Assembly: GCA_017553035.1 (NCBI GenBank) | Contig: JAFZNE010000135.1 | Location: forward strand, 1 to 37,065 | Source: Lachnospiraceae bacterium | GTDB taxonomy: Bacteria; Bacillota; Clostridia; Lachnospirales; Lachnospiraceae | Direction of reading: 5' to 3' | DNA length: 37,065 nt | Part shown: piece by piece, positions 7,788-17,600 of the stretch | Layout: each line of letters opens with the position of its first letter | How positions within the stretch are numbered: position 1 is the stretch's first letter | Position numbers and translations under genes: made by a program | The notes under the pieces: model-generated | What the model saw: the letters and a program-made list of their open reading frames with translations, nothing else | Told to the model about the DNA's origin: nothing | Databases searched by the model: none

Positions 7788-9478
7788 CATTTACATATCC
7801 GGGCGACGATAAGCCTGTTATAAAAAATGTTTCATTTGATATCCGGGAAGGCGAGATGATCGTTGTCTGCGGTAAGACCGGAAGCGGCAAATCGACCCTG
7901 CTCCGGCTGATCAAAGAGGAACTGCGCCCGTACGGCGAATTTTCGGGCAGCATCGAATTCAGTGATCCGTCGGTAAAAACCGGATTTGTGATGCAGAATC
8001 CGAACGAACAGGCGGTTACCGATAAAGTATGGCACGAGCTGGTTTTCGGAATGGAAAATTACGGCCTGAAGCAGGATGTGATGGCTCTGCGGGCAGCCGA
8101 GATGTCGGCATATTTTGGAATAGAAGAGTTATATGAAAAGAACGTGAATGAACTTTCCGGCGGACAGCTTCAGATGCTGAATCTGGCTTCTGTAATGGCA
8201 TGCGATCCCGATATACTTATCCTCGATGAGCCGACCGCCCAGCTTGATCCGGTTGCGGCATCAATGTTCCTTTCGGCGATCGAAAAACTCAATAAGGATT
8301 TTGCGCTTACCGTCATAATAGCCGAACACAGGCTGGATGACCTTCTTCCGATGTGTGACAGGATGATCGTGCTCGATGACGGCGCTGTGGCTGCTGAAGG
8401 AAAGGTTGCTGATGTGATCGCCGGAGCGGCTGCTTGTTCCGGATTATTCGAAACTCTGCCGGCTCCTTACAGGCTGAGCAGGATGCTTGGGGAAAACTCT
8501 GATTGTCCGCTCACGATCAGAGAAGGAAGAGAGTTTATAAGGGGATATTTAAAAAACGGAAACGCAGATACGGGCTCAAATAAAGGAATATTGCATAAAT
8601 CCGCGACGAACACGGATGATGAAAAAAATATTAAGGATAGAATAGAAAAAAGTGCAGATGAAAATAAAAGAGGCGATGAAACGAATCAAAATGATCGTAA
8701 AAATCCGGCACTGGAAATGAAACAGGTTTTCTTCCGCTACGACAGGTATTCACCGGATGTTTTAAAGGGATTTGACCTTACGGTTAATAAAGGTGAGATC
8801 TTCTGCCTGCTCGGAGGTAACGGGTCCGGAAAGACCACCGCACTGAATGTTGCCGCCGGACTTTTGAAGCCGTACAGCGGAAGTGTCAGGGTATTTTCGA
8901 CGAAAATAAAGGATTACAAGAACCAGGGTCTTTATAACAAATGCCTCGCAATGATGCCTCAGGATGTTCAGACGCTGTTTTTGTATGATTCTGTGCAAAA
9001 AGAGATCGACAGCATGGGTGGTTTTGATCTTCTGCCTTCGAATGTTGCGGAATGGATCCGTCCGTTTGCCGACAAGCATCCTTATGACCTTTCCGGCGGA
9101 GAACAGCAGATGGTTGCATTTGCGAAGACTCTTGCCGCGCAGCCGAAGCTCTTTCTTATGGATGAACCTACGCGCGGAATGGATGCGGAGTGTAAGATCA
9201 GGTTCGCTAGTGTGATCAAAGAACTTAAAAAAGAGGGGATCACATTTTTGATCGTGACCCATGATGTTGAATTTGCCGCCGTCTGCGCGGACCGCTGCGG
9301 ATTGTGCTTCAATGGGAAGATAGCTGCACTTACCGGAACGGAAGAATTCTTCGCTGACAACAGGCTGTATACGACTGCCGCGTGTCGCATGAGCAGAGGA
9401 GTCTGCGGGGGCGCGGCAACGATTGAAGGGCTTGCGGCGGTATTGGATACAGGAGGGAGAAGATTTGATAGTTTTTAA
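7760..9478 (+). CDS. ECF transporter double ATPase (EcfA-EcfA' fusion)
   Basis: A 572-residue protein with two ABC ATPase domains. Domain 1 (about 1-250): Walker A GKTGSGKST (38-46), signature LSGGQLQM, Walker B ILILDEPTAQLD, and an EHR switch. Domain 2 (about 315-550): Walker A GGNGSGKTT, signature LSGGEQQM, Walker B LFLMDEPTRGMD, and a THD switch. A charged Asn/Asp/Lys-rich linker (about 265-314) joins them. Both domains look intact. In many Firmicutes the two ATPases are separate genes shared among S components; a fused pair beside its own T and S genes suggests a dedicated group I system. The start overlaps the ecfT end by 28 bases, and its end overlaps the S component start by 14. Confidence 0.93.
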   Translation: MEILSVKDLTFTYPGDDKPVIKNVSFDIREGEMIVVCGKTGSGKSTLLRLIKEELRPYGEFSGSIEFSDPSVKTGFVMQNPNEQAVTDKVWHELVFGMENYGLKQDVMALRAAEMSAYFGIEELYEKNVNELSGGQLQMLNLASVMACDPDILILDEPTAQLDPVAASMFLSAIEKLNKDFALTVIIAEHRLDDLLPMCDRMIVLDDGAVAAEGKVADVIAGAAACSGLFETLPAPYRLSRMLGENSDCPLTIREGREFIRGYLKNGNADTGSNKGILHKSATNTDDEKNIKDRIEKSADENKRGDETNQNDRKNPALEMKQVFFRYDRYSPDVLKGFDLTVNKGEIFCLLGGNGSGKTTALNVAAGLLKPYSGSVRVFSTKIKDYKNQGLYNKCLAMMPQDVQTLFLYDSVQKEIDSMGGFDLLPSNVAEWIRPFADKHPYDLSGGEQQMVAFAKTLAAQPKLFLMDEPTRGMDAECKIRFASVIKELKKEGITFLIVTHDVEFAAVCADRCGLCFNGKIAALTGTEEFFADNRLYTTAACRMSRGVCGGAATIEGLAAVLDTGGRRFDSF

Positions 9479-10151
9479 AAATCAGCGGTTAAGATCCGTA
9501 TTGAAGATCCTGATCCCTTTTGTCCTGATACCTGCGGCCGCTGTGTCCGGAGTACTGCTTTTCGACAAACAGAAACATCTGATAGTTTCGCTCACTGTGG
9601 CTTTCCTCTCGCTGATACTGTTCTATGCGGGATTTGAGAAAAAGACGACGGGAACGCGCAGAATGGTGCTGGTAGCGATCATGACTGCCATCAGTGTGAT
9701 CGGAAGGTTCATACCGTTTTTCAAACCGATAACGGCAATTACAGTTATCACGGCGATGTATCTCGGAAGCGAAGCTGGATTCCTTGTCGGATCCCTCTCG
9801 GCCCTCATTTCCAATTTCTATTTCGGACAGGGACCGTGGACGGCATTTCAGATGCTTGCCTGGGGCCTGATAGGCTGGATAGCGGGAATGATCGCGAAAA
9901 AGCTGATCGACAACAAGATCCTGCTATATCTCTACGGAGTATTATCCGGGATCGCATTTTCGCTGATAATGGACGTATGGACTGTGCTGTGGTACAATGC
10001 GGGATTCGATATCGATCTGTATCTTGCCTCGATAACAGCAGCAATACCGCACACAATACTGTATGCGGTATCAAACCTGATATTTCTCATCGTCCTCGCA
10101 GACCCCTTCGGAGCCAAGCTTAAGCGGATAAAGATCAAATATGGGGTATGA
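9465..10151 (+). CDS. ECF transporter substrate-binding S component (possibly cobalamin/CbrT-like)
   Basis: A 228-residue polytopic membrane protein. TTG at 9465 is chosen as start because AGGAGGG (9451-9457) lies seven bases upstream; an earlier in-frame TTG at 9423 has no site. Seen: about six hydrophobic helices, with a first pair (about 9-28 and 34-53), a short basic loop EKKTTGTRR, then the ECF S-component core with FIPFFKPITAITVITAMYLG, NFYFGQGPWTAFQMLAWGLIGWIAG and a final helix. The FGQGPWT/QMLAWGL segment is typical of S components in the PF12822-type group. Operon partners with transcobalamin-like domains suggest a corrinoid ligand, but S components diverge so much that the ligand is only inferred. 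The stop codon is one base from the stop of the convergent ROK gene. Confidence 0.8.
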   Translation: MIVFKNQRLRSVLKILIPFVLIPAAAVSGVLLFDKQKHLIVSLTVAFLSLILFYAGFEKKTTGTRRMVLVAIMTAISVIGRFIPFFKPITAITVITAMYLGSEAGFLVGSLSALISNFYFGQGPWTAFQMLAWGLIGWIAGMIAKKLIDNKILLYLYGVLSGIAFSLIMDVWTVLWYNAGFDIDLYLASITAAIPHTILYAVSNLIFLIVLADPFGAKLKRIKIKYGV

Positions 10152-10152
10152 A

Positions 10153-11082
10153 TCACACCGCTCCGATAATACCGGCATCATTGCCGAGGGACGCGATACG
10201 GATCTCGGTCTGAGTGTCGGAATGGAGCGAATAAACTTCGCCGGCGACACGACGTTTGAGGTCATCCAGGAGTACATTGCCGACGCCGCTAAGGCCGCCG
10301 CCGATAACCAGCACGTCAGGCTGGAGCAGGTTGATGACATTGACGACGCCTGCGGTAAGGTCACGCATATAACTGTCGAAAATGTCGGCACAGGTCTTGT
10401 CGCCTGCAGCAAGTGCTTTGAAGAACATCTTACCGTCGATCTTGTAAAGATCGTTGTCGGTAAATTTGTTGAGAAGACAGAACTCGTTGGTAATGGCGGC
10501 TTCCCTTGCACGGAGTGAAAGGGCGGAAGCGGAACAATATGCTTCGAAACATCCTCGCCTGCCGCATGAACACTGGCGTCCGTCGACACGGATAACCATA
10601 TGGCCGATTTCGCCCGCAGCCAGATCGCAGCCTTCGACGATATCGCCTTTGTAAATATATGCGCCGCCGACACCGGTTCCGAGTGTCAGCATGAAAAACG
10701 AAGCGGCGCCTTTGCCCGAACCTGCGACATATTCGCCTCTTGCCGCAGCATTGGTATCATTGATAAGTGTTACCGGAAGACCTGTTCTTGAACTGACCAT
10801 TGATGCGAACGGAACATCGTAGAAGCCGATATTGTTGGCATCTCTGACGATGTCTTTTTCAACACTGCCGGGGATACCGATCCCGATCACGTCAAATGCC
10901 GACATCGATACATTGAGCCTGGCGGCAAGCCTGAAGATCATGCGGGCGATATCTGCCGCGATCAGCTCCGGCTCGCTGGTGTGGCGGGTGAGCAGTTCAT
11001 CTTTTGCGATAATCTCATTCTTTTCATCGACGACACCTCCGCAAATATTGGTGCCGCCAAGATCTATTCCGACTCTGTACAT
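10153..11082 (-). CDS. ROK family sugar kinase, probable glucokinase
   Basis: A 309-residue cytoplasmic kinase. The start at 11082 follows GGAGG by a few bases; a longer frame reaching 11133 lacks a site. Seen: phosphate loop DLGGTN (7-12), NDTNAAARGE with presumed catalytic Asp109, LGTGVGG near 134-140, the ROK metal motif with Glu158-x-Gly-His161, and the zinc-binding CSCGRRGC (171-178). The GGGLSGVG segment lies near the C terminus. The closest functional class is glucokinase; N-acetylmannosamine kinase or a fructokinase are possible. It has no repressor-type N-terminal helix-turn-helix, so it is an enzyme rather than a ROK regulator. It stands alone on the minus strand between two plus-strand operons and is convergent with the S component gene, with no room for a terminator. 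Confidence 0.9.
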   Translation of the reverse strand: MYRVGIDLGGTNICGGVVDEKNEIIAKDELLTRHTSEPELIAADIARMIFRLAARLNVSMSAFDVIGIGIPGSVEKDIVRDANNIGFYDVPFASMVSSRTGLPVTLINDTNAAARGEYVAGSGKGAASFFMLTLGTGVGGAYIYKGDIVEGCDLAAGEIGHMVIRVDGRQCSCGRRGCFEAYCSASALSLRAREAAITNEFCLLNKFTDNDLYKIDGKMFFKALAAGDKTCADIFDSYMRDLTAGVVNVINLLQPDVLVIGGGLSGVGNVLLDDLKRRVAGEVYSLHSDTQTEIRIASLGNDAGIIGAV

Positions 11083-11119
11083 GGGTCCTCCGTGAAGGAT
11101 AATTCTTTGTATATTTTGT

Positions 11120-11140
11120 CTGCAATATTTCATGTTGCAG
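11120..11140. promoter_or_regulatory. Inverted repeat between divergent ROK kinase and histidine kinase genes
   Basis: CTGCAA (11120-11125) and TTGCAG (11135-11140) form a perfect 6-base inverted repeat with a 9-base spacer. It lies 38 bases upstream of the ROK start and 80 bases before the predicted histidine kinase promoter, so it could be an operator for either gene. The rest of the 207-base intergenic region shows no further structure. Confidence 0.35.
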
Positions 11141-11199
11141 ATCTTTTGACTTTAATATCATTTTATCATACCTCAGCAGCAAAAGCTATCAGATTTTTC

Positions 11200-11228
11200 T
11201 TTTCAAAATTACAGTTATGTGGTACAAT
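11200..11228 (+). promoter_or_regulatory. Candidate extended -10 promoter for the kinase/LRR/OLD operon
   Basis: TTTTCA (11200-11205), 17-base spacer ending in TGG, then TACAAT (11223-11228), giving an extended TGnTACAAT box at 11220-11228. The -35 is weak and the extended -10 is good. The start codon is 61 bases downstream of the -10 box. Confidence 0.5.
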
Positions 11229-11289
11229 AGACGATGGTAAAATATATGTGTTTTTTGACCTTAACTGCTCGCAGAAAGGACTTTATACA

Positions 11290-13452
11290 ATGAACGTTTT
11301 ATCTGTTTTACTGCTCGTTATTAGTGTTGGGTTTTCAATCTTTAACATGATAGTTATTCTGTTCACAAATTACAAGAACAGGGAAAGGATGAGCTCAGGC
11401 GGCAAAAAGATCCTGTTCCTCGCCGATCTTTCGGGTGCAATGGGTATCGTCATCGTCATGCTGAATATCATCCTGCTTATTCTGACGATCTTCAACAATA
11501 ATGAGACAGGATATCTTTTCTATGCGCTCAGCCTGCTCCTGACCACCTTTGATTGTGCGATCATCATCCGATTCAGAGGATATCAGAATCAGAAGATCAG
11601 CAGCGCTCTGATGCGTAATCAGCAGATCCTGGCCGAACGTAACAAGATCATGGCCAATATCTCCCATGAGATTAGAACTCCGATGAACACGATCATCGCG
11701 ATGAATGAGGTGCTGCTGAACGACAATTCGCTTCCCGACGCATACAAGGAGAAGCTTAACAGCATTTCCGACGCGAGCACGTCTCTTCTTCACGTTATCA
11801 ACAATCTTATCGATTTTACCAAGATCGAATCACAGCTGCTTGATATCATCGAAACCAATTATCTGCTCAAGGAACTGGTACAGAGCATAGTGGAAAAATC
11901 GAAGCCTTCCATTTCCGACAAGAATATCGATTTCAAGATCTCGGTAGATGAATCGATCCCTTCGGTACTTCACGGAGACGATGTCAGGATCATCCAGGTC
12001 GTTACAAACCTGCTTGACAATGCCTGCAAGTTCACCAATTCCGGAGTTATCGCGATCGAGATCTCCTGTGTAAGGCTTTCCGAGGACAAGATCAACCTTA
12101 TCTTCTCGGTACAGGATACCGGTATGGGTATTCCAGAAAGAGAAAGGGCGATCGTATTCAGTTCTTCGACAGTCAATTCCTCCAAGGACGACCACAGGCA
12201 GAAAGGCGCGGGTCTCGGACTTCTTATCTCGAAAAATGTTGTTGACAGGATGGGCGGCAGCATTTCATTTGAGACGGAAAGCGGAGTCGGAACCAAGTTC
12301 GTTGTTACGATCCCTCAGTTCGTTGTCGATGCCAATCCTATCGGCAAGATCAACTTCGGTGAAGGCAAGAGCGGAAGGTTCCTGTTCAAGGCACCCGGCG
12401 CGAGAGCACTGGTAGTTGATGACAATATCGTCAATCTGTTTGTTGCGAAGGAACTGCTTGAACGTTATGAGATCGAAGTGCAGACCGCATCAAGCGGCGC
12501 GGAGTGCCTTGATATCGTAACGGGCAATGTATTTGATATCATTTTCATGGATTATGTAATGCCCGGAATGGACGGACATGAGACCCTGAACAAGATCCAT
12601 TCGCTGGGGCTTGAGCATCTGAAGAAGGTGCCTATTGTCGCTCTTACCGCGCAGACCATGAGCGGTGCAGACAAGATCTACAAGGAAGAGGGATTTGACG
12701 GTTATCTTTCCAAACCTCTGAATGTAGACAGCCTTGAGGAAGAGCTTCTCAATCTGCTTCCGGGCAGGCTTATCGTAAAGAAGACCGTACAGCAGATGCC
12801 CGATGTGGATCCGGAACTCGAGAACCATTCGTGGTATCAGAGACTTTCGGGAATCCTCGAAGGCGTCAATGTCAAGAAGGGTCTCAGCCTTTGCGGCAAT
12901 GATTACTTCTCATATGTTAACCTGCTCCGTGTTATTTACAATGACGGAATGAACCAGATCTCCAAGCTGAAGTTCGATGTAGACCAGAACAGCTACGACG
13001 ATTACAGGATAACCGTTCACGCGATCAAGAGCGTTACCGCATCGGCAGGCGATGAGGAATTGAGCGAACTGTGCAAGGAGCACGAGGAAAGAGTTAAGAA
13101 CTGCGATTACGATTATATCAAAGAAAACGCGGGTGCACTCATCAGCCGCTACAGATCACTCCTGAGCAAGATCGATACGGCACTGCAGCGTGAAAACAGC
13201 GTAAGAGGTACATCGACGCAGACCAAGCAGAAAGTTAATGCCGACATTGATAATATCAACAGGCTGGCGGCTCAGCTCAATACCGCTCTTGATGATTTTG
13301 ATGCGGATGAGGCGGAGAAAGTTCTTGAACAGTTTGAGAACATCAATCTGACAAAAGAACAGGAAGAAGCAATAACGAATGTCAGGAGCAACCTGATGCT
13401 CTTCAAGTACGAAGAAGCACAGAATGCGCTTAAAAAGGCATTTATATTATGA
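11290..13452 (+). CDS. Hybrid sensor histidine kinase (HisKA-HATPase-REC-HPt)
   Basis: A 720-residue membrane kinase. ATG at 11290 follows AAAGGA (11275-11280); the upstream open frame has no initiation site. Seen: three transmembrane helices (about 3-25, 44-67 and 75-93) with little extracytoplasmic sequence, then a helix into HisKA with phospho-acceptor His126 in SHEIRTP. The HATPase has its N box at DNACKF (243-248), G1 DTGMGI (276-281) and G2 GAGLGL (306-311). A receiver domain has VVDDN (375-379), phospho-acceptor Asp421, Thr453 and Lys475. A C-terminal HPt carries His577 in HAIKS. All phosphorelay residues are intact. No separate response regulator is nearby, so the output must come from an unlinked regulator or a partner in this operon. 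The LRR gene starts about 23 bases downstream. Confidence 0.93.
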   Translation: MNVLSVLLLVISVGFSIFNMIVILFTNYKNRERMSSGGKKILFLADLSGAMGIVIVMLNIILLILTIFNNNETGYLFYALSLLLTTFDCAIIIRFRGYQNQKISSALMRNQQILAERNKIMANISHEIRTPMNTIIAMNEVLLNDNSLPDAYKEKLNSISDASTSLLHVINNLIDFTKIESQLLDIIETNYLLKELVQSIVEKSKPSISDKNIDFKISVDESIPSVLHGDDVRIIQVVTNLLDNACKFTNSGVIAIEISCVRLSEDKINLIFSVQDTGMGIPERERAIVFSSSTVNSSKDDHRQKGAGLGLLISKNVVDRMGGSISFETESGVGTKFVVTIPQFVVDANPIGKINFGEGKSGRFLFKAPGARALVVDDNIVNLFVAKELLERYEIEVQTASSGAECLDIVTGNVFDIIFMDYVMPGMDGHETLNKIHSLGLEHLKKVPIVALTAQTMSGADKIYKEEGFDGYLSKPLNVDSLEEELLNLLPGRLIVKKTVQQMPDVDPELENHSWYQRLSGILEGVNVKKGLSLCGNDYFSYVNLLRVIYNDGMNQISKLKFDVDQNSYDDYRITVHAIKSVTASAGDEELSELCKEHEERVKNCDYDYIKENAGALISRYRSLLSKIDTALQRENSVRGTSTQTKQKVNADIDNINRLAAQLNTALDDFDADEAEKVLEQFENINLTKEQEEAITNVRSNLMLFKYEEAQNALKKAFIL

Positions 13453-13475
13453 TATAAAGTTACGGGGTGTTAGTT

Positions 13476-14630
13476 TTGAACGGAAGTATCTTCAAAAAGG
13501 CCATATGTGCGGTCCTTGCCGCGATACTTATCGCAGGCTGTTTTTATACGGGGACCGGAGCTTCGGCTGCAAATAAAAGCTTTGAGCAGGATGGGTTTAC
13601 ATTTACGATAATTGATTCCGAGAATCTTCTCGTTTCGCTGAAAAAAGCACCGGAAGAAGCCGGTGACGGATATTATATCCCTGCAAGGATCAGGCATCGC
13701 AAGAAGACTTATACGATCACCGAGATCGGAAATGCGGCATATGCCTTTACGGACATAGAGGACGCAGCCATTCCCGGGACCGTGACCAGGATAGGGGATT
13801 CGGCTTTTGCCGGATGTTCGGCCCTTAAGCATGTTTATATCCCGGCAGGGCTTGAAAGTATAGGAAACGGTGTATTTTCGTACTGCGATGGACTGACAGA
13901 TATCGAGATCGATCCGGAAAATAAAGCATTTGTTTTTTTAAAAGGCATCCTTTATTCTGCTGACATGAAGAAACTTCTGTGGGGCTCAGGTTCGGTCAAA
14001 GCTTCGTGTGAAGTTGCGGATGGAACGGTTGAGATCTGTTCTTATGCTTTTGAAGGCAATAAGGTCATTACGAAGGTGAAGCTTCCCACGTCACTGCACA
14101 AGATCGGAAGAGGAGCTTTCATGGACTGTTCTGTTTTGGAGAGCGTTACCATCTCCAAGAATGTTAAAACGATCGAAGGCAATCCATTTATGTATTGTCC
14201 CGCACTCGAAAGCATCAGCATTGCAAAAGGCAACAAATCTTACAGTGCAGACAAATCCGGATTACTCCTGAATGCCAAGAAAACATCTCTTGTGAGCGCT
14301 TCCGCGGCCAGGGGTGATATTGAACTGCCCGAAACCGTCAAGAAGATAGTAAAAGGTGCGGCTGCCGGCAATACAGGGATAACTTCCGTTACGATCAATT
14401 CCAAGGTCAAGACCATAGAGGAATTTGCGTTTGCCGACTGCAGTTCTCTGGCCAAAGTCATTTTCAAAAGCAGAAAAACAGTGCTTCCGGAAGAAGGCGG
14501 GGTATTTAAGAATACTTACTACTATCTGGATGTTACGGTTCCTTATCCGTCCGGGTCGGGAGTTCAGGGTGATTTTGAAGATCTGATACGCAGCAATTCT
14601 CCGAACGGAGTTATAGTTATCTGGAGGTAA
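13476..14630 (+). CDS. Secreted BspA-type leucine-rich repeat protein
   Basis: A 384-residue exported protein if translation starts at TTG 13476, which has a GGGGTG site six bases upstream; GTG 13467 is the alternative. Seen: a signal peptide with hydrophobic core AICAVLAAILIAGCFYTG and an Ala-rich cleavage region. An Ile-Gly-x-x-Ala-Phe/Tyr beta-propagating region follows, with LRR_5-type repeats: ITEIGNAAYAFTDIEDAAIP, RIGDSAFAGCSALKHVYIP, SIGNGVFSYCDGLTDIEI, KIGRGAFMDCSVLESVTI and TIEEFAFADCSSLAKVIF. No LPxTG or membrane anchor is visible. BspA-like repeats usually mediate binding of proteins or polysaccharides at the surface. Placement between two hybrid kinases, 23 bases after one and 17 before the other, suggests it could be a ligand-binding accessory of one sensor, but that is inference. 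Confidence 0.88.
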   Translation: MNGSIFKKAICAVLAAILIAGCFYTGTGASAANKSFEQDGFTFTIIDSENLLVSLKKAPEEAGDGYYIPARIRHRKKTYTITEIGNAAYAFTDIEDAAIPGTVTRIGDSAFAGCSALKHVYIPAGLESIGNGVFSYCDGLTDIEIDPENKAFVFLKGILYSADMKKLLWGSGSVKASCEVADGTVEICSYAFEGNKVITKVKLPTSLHKIGRGAFMDCSVLESVTISKNVKTIEGNPFMYCPALESISIAKGNKSYSADKSGLLLNAKKTSLVSASAARGDIELPETVKKIVKGAAAGNTGITSVTINSKVKTIEEFAFADCSSLAKVIFKSRKTVLPEEGGVFKNTYYYLDVTVPYPSGSGVQGDFEDLIRSNSPNGVIVIWR

Positions 14631-14647
14631 AGAGGGGAGAAGGTTTT

Positions 14648-17600
14648 ATGTTCGACTATGTTGTCAGCTATGATATAGCCGCAATGATCCTGATACTTAT
14701 ATTTTCAGTCTTTTTCTTTACAAGGCGCAGATATAAGTCTATTCAGATGAAAACATATTCGTTACTTCTGATACTTGCCGGAGTAAGTGTTTTCTTCGAT
14801 CTTCTGTCTGTTCTTCTGCTTCAAAACAGGCATACGGTTCCGGTAAGTCTGAATTATATCTCCAATATTATGTATTTCCTGAGCGCGGGATTTCTTGCGG
14901 TAGTATTCTGCGCTTATACGCTAAATGCGACCAACAGCCTTTCAACACTTCTTCACAGTACCGGCAAGCTTGTTGCCTTTGAGATCCCGTTCATCGTATA
15001 TGCCCTTGCTCTGGTTACAACTCCGTTCACAGGATATGTGTTCTATTTTGACGAGCAATGCGAATACCAGCAGGGTCCATTTACCTACGGATCGCTGGCA
15101 CTTCTTGTTTTATATCTTATCTTTGCTGCGGCAAGAATGACATTTCACAAAGATACCGTTTCACTCAGAAGAAGGCTGCCGTATTACATTTTCATATGCC
15201 TTGAATTCATAGCGATCGTTCTTCAGGTTGTTTTCCCGCAATATCTGCTCGACGGGTTCGGTTCCGCGATTGGAATAGTGACACTGTATCTTCTTGAGAA
15301 CAATGCAAACGATTATGTGGATTATGATACTCAGCTCTTCAACAGGAACGGTTTCAGGATGAAACTTACCGAAATGCAGAGAGCCAATAAAGAATGCTGC
15401 ATAATCGGATATGGCTTTCTTGACAATATCATTACTTTGGAGGGGCAGGATTCGACATACGGAGATTTTATCGTAAATAAGACCGGTGCATATCTGATCC
15501 AGCATTTTGATGCAGAGAATGTGTATTATTTCGGCAGCTTTACTTTTGCGATCATCCTGAAAGATAAAGAAGATAAAGACGAAGCTATATATACGATTCG
15601 GAATTGTTTACGCGATCCCGTCAAGCCGAACGATCTTGAAAAAAGACTGAGCATAGGATTGTGCGAACTGTATTTCCCGACCCAGTACAACAGTATAAAT
15701 GCACTGACCGATGCAGTTGAAAACGGCATTAAATCTTCGATCGCGAAAAGAGGTGCCGTGCTTACCGCCGAAGATATCAGGATCGAGCAGGAAAATAAGA
15801 TCAAAATGCTCGAGGAAGCCCAGGTTCTGCTGAAGGAAAAATACGACGAAGCCGAGATCAAGATGCAGAAGGCGATGGAAGCCGACAGATCGAAGAGTAT
15901 GTTCCTTGCGCAGATGTCGCATGAGATCAGGACTCCTATGACCGCGATCCTCGGAATGACCGAACTGCTTCTTCGTGATACCAAAGAGCCCAAGGCAATA
16001 GAACATGCCAAAGCCATAATGAGCTCCGGCAAGACCCTGATCGGAATTATCAACGATATCCTTGATTTCTCCAAGATAGAAGCAGGTAAGCTGCAGATCA
16101 TCAACGAAGAATATTATTTCACATCAACATTTTACGATATCCTGAATAATATCGAGCAGAAGATCAGTGAGAAGCGTCTTGATTTCGTGGTCTATTTTGA
16201 CCCGAAGATCCCTGCTTCCTTCTACGGCGATGAAGTGAGGATCAAGCAGATTATCATCAACCTGCTGACCAATGCATGCAAATATACGGAAGTCGGACAG
16301 ATCGAGCTGAAGACTTTTATTACCGATCGAAATAATGATGAATGTATTTTGAATATAATCGTTTCGGATACCGGCGTCGGAATTTCCGAAGAGAATATTG
16401 ACAAGCTCTTTACCGGTTTTGAGCGTCTGGGAGCCCAGAAGAACAAGGCTATCGAAGGCACGGGACTGGGACTTGCGATCACCAAGCAGCTTGTTGATAA
16501 TATGAACGGAACAATCGAAGTCAAGAGCGAAGTTGCAAGAGGTACGACATTTACAGTAAGGATCCCCCAGCATATCATCAATGACAGGGATTCCATCGTA
16601 CTTGAGGACTGCGGCAGCCTGAAGATCCTGATATTCTGCAGTTCGATCAATGAGCTCAGAAATTACAGAAATACGCTGAAAGATTTTGAACTTGAAGTTG
16701 ATTATGCTTCCAACAGCGATGACTTTGACAAGAAAGCAGGCCAGAAGGAATATACACATATCATAATGCCGCTTGTTGAATTTGAGCGCAGAAGACGTAA
16801 CAGGGACCCTCTGATCAATGACGACAGGGTTGTGGTCGGCCTGTATTACCGCGAGTATCTGGCTGATGTCGGAGGGCACAGGACCATCAACATGCCGATC
16901 AGCAGTATCAATTTCAGTTCTCTGATCCTCGAAAATACCGAAGCAAGCAAGCATACGGTCAACATCCGTGAAAATGAATATGTTGCGCCCGATGTAAATA
17001 TGCTGGTAGTTGATGATAACCTTGTTAACCTGAGGATTTTCGTCGGATTGCTCGAGAACCACAAGATGAATATTTTTACCGCAGACAGCGGTGTGCATTG
17101 TATCGAAATGTGTCAGAGGATGAAATATGATCTGATATTCCTCGATCACATAATGCCAAAGAAAGATGGTATCGAGACCCTTCACGAGATGAGGTCCGAT
17201 CCGGGAACCATGAATGCCCAGACTCCTGTTATCGCATTTACGGCGAATGCCGTCAGCGGTATGAAGGATATGTTCCTCGAGCAGGGCTTCAACGATTTCC
17301 TTTCGAAACCTATCGAACTTACAAAACTCGAGGATATACTTGCTTATTATCTGCCGGATGAGAAGATCATTACGATCAAGAACAATGCTGCTGCATATAA
17401 CGAGATAATGAGCAAGCAGAAGGATGAACCGCTCAAGGCCGAAGCTTCGGCGGATGAAGGCGAGGCAGCTCCGTTTACCGTTGAAGGCCTTGATATGGAG
17501 CAGGCGCTGTTCTATTCGGGTAACAGCTACGATACGCTGAAGGATATCCTGAACGTATTTTTCGATGACGGGACCAAGAAGCTGGATCTTCTGGTCAAGT

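Noticed and set aside
10141-10518. 125-codon plus-strand frame following the S component
   Set aside because: It is antisense to the ROK kinase, whose catalytic and zinc motifs are all present on the minus strand.
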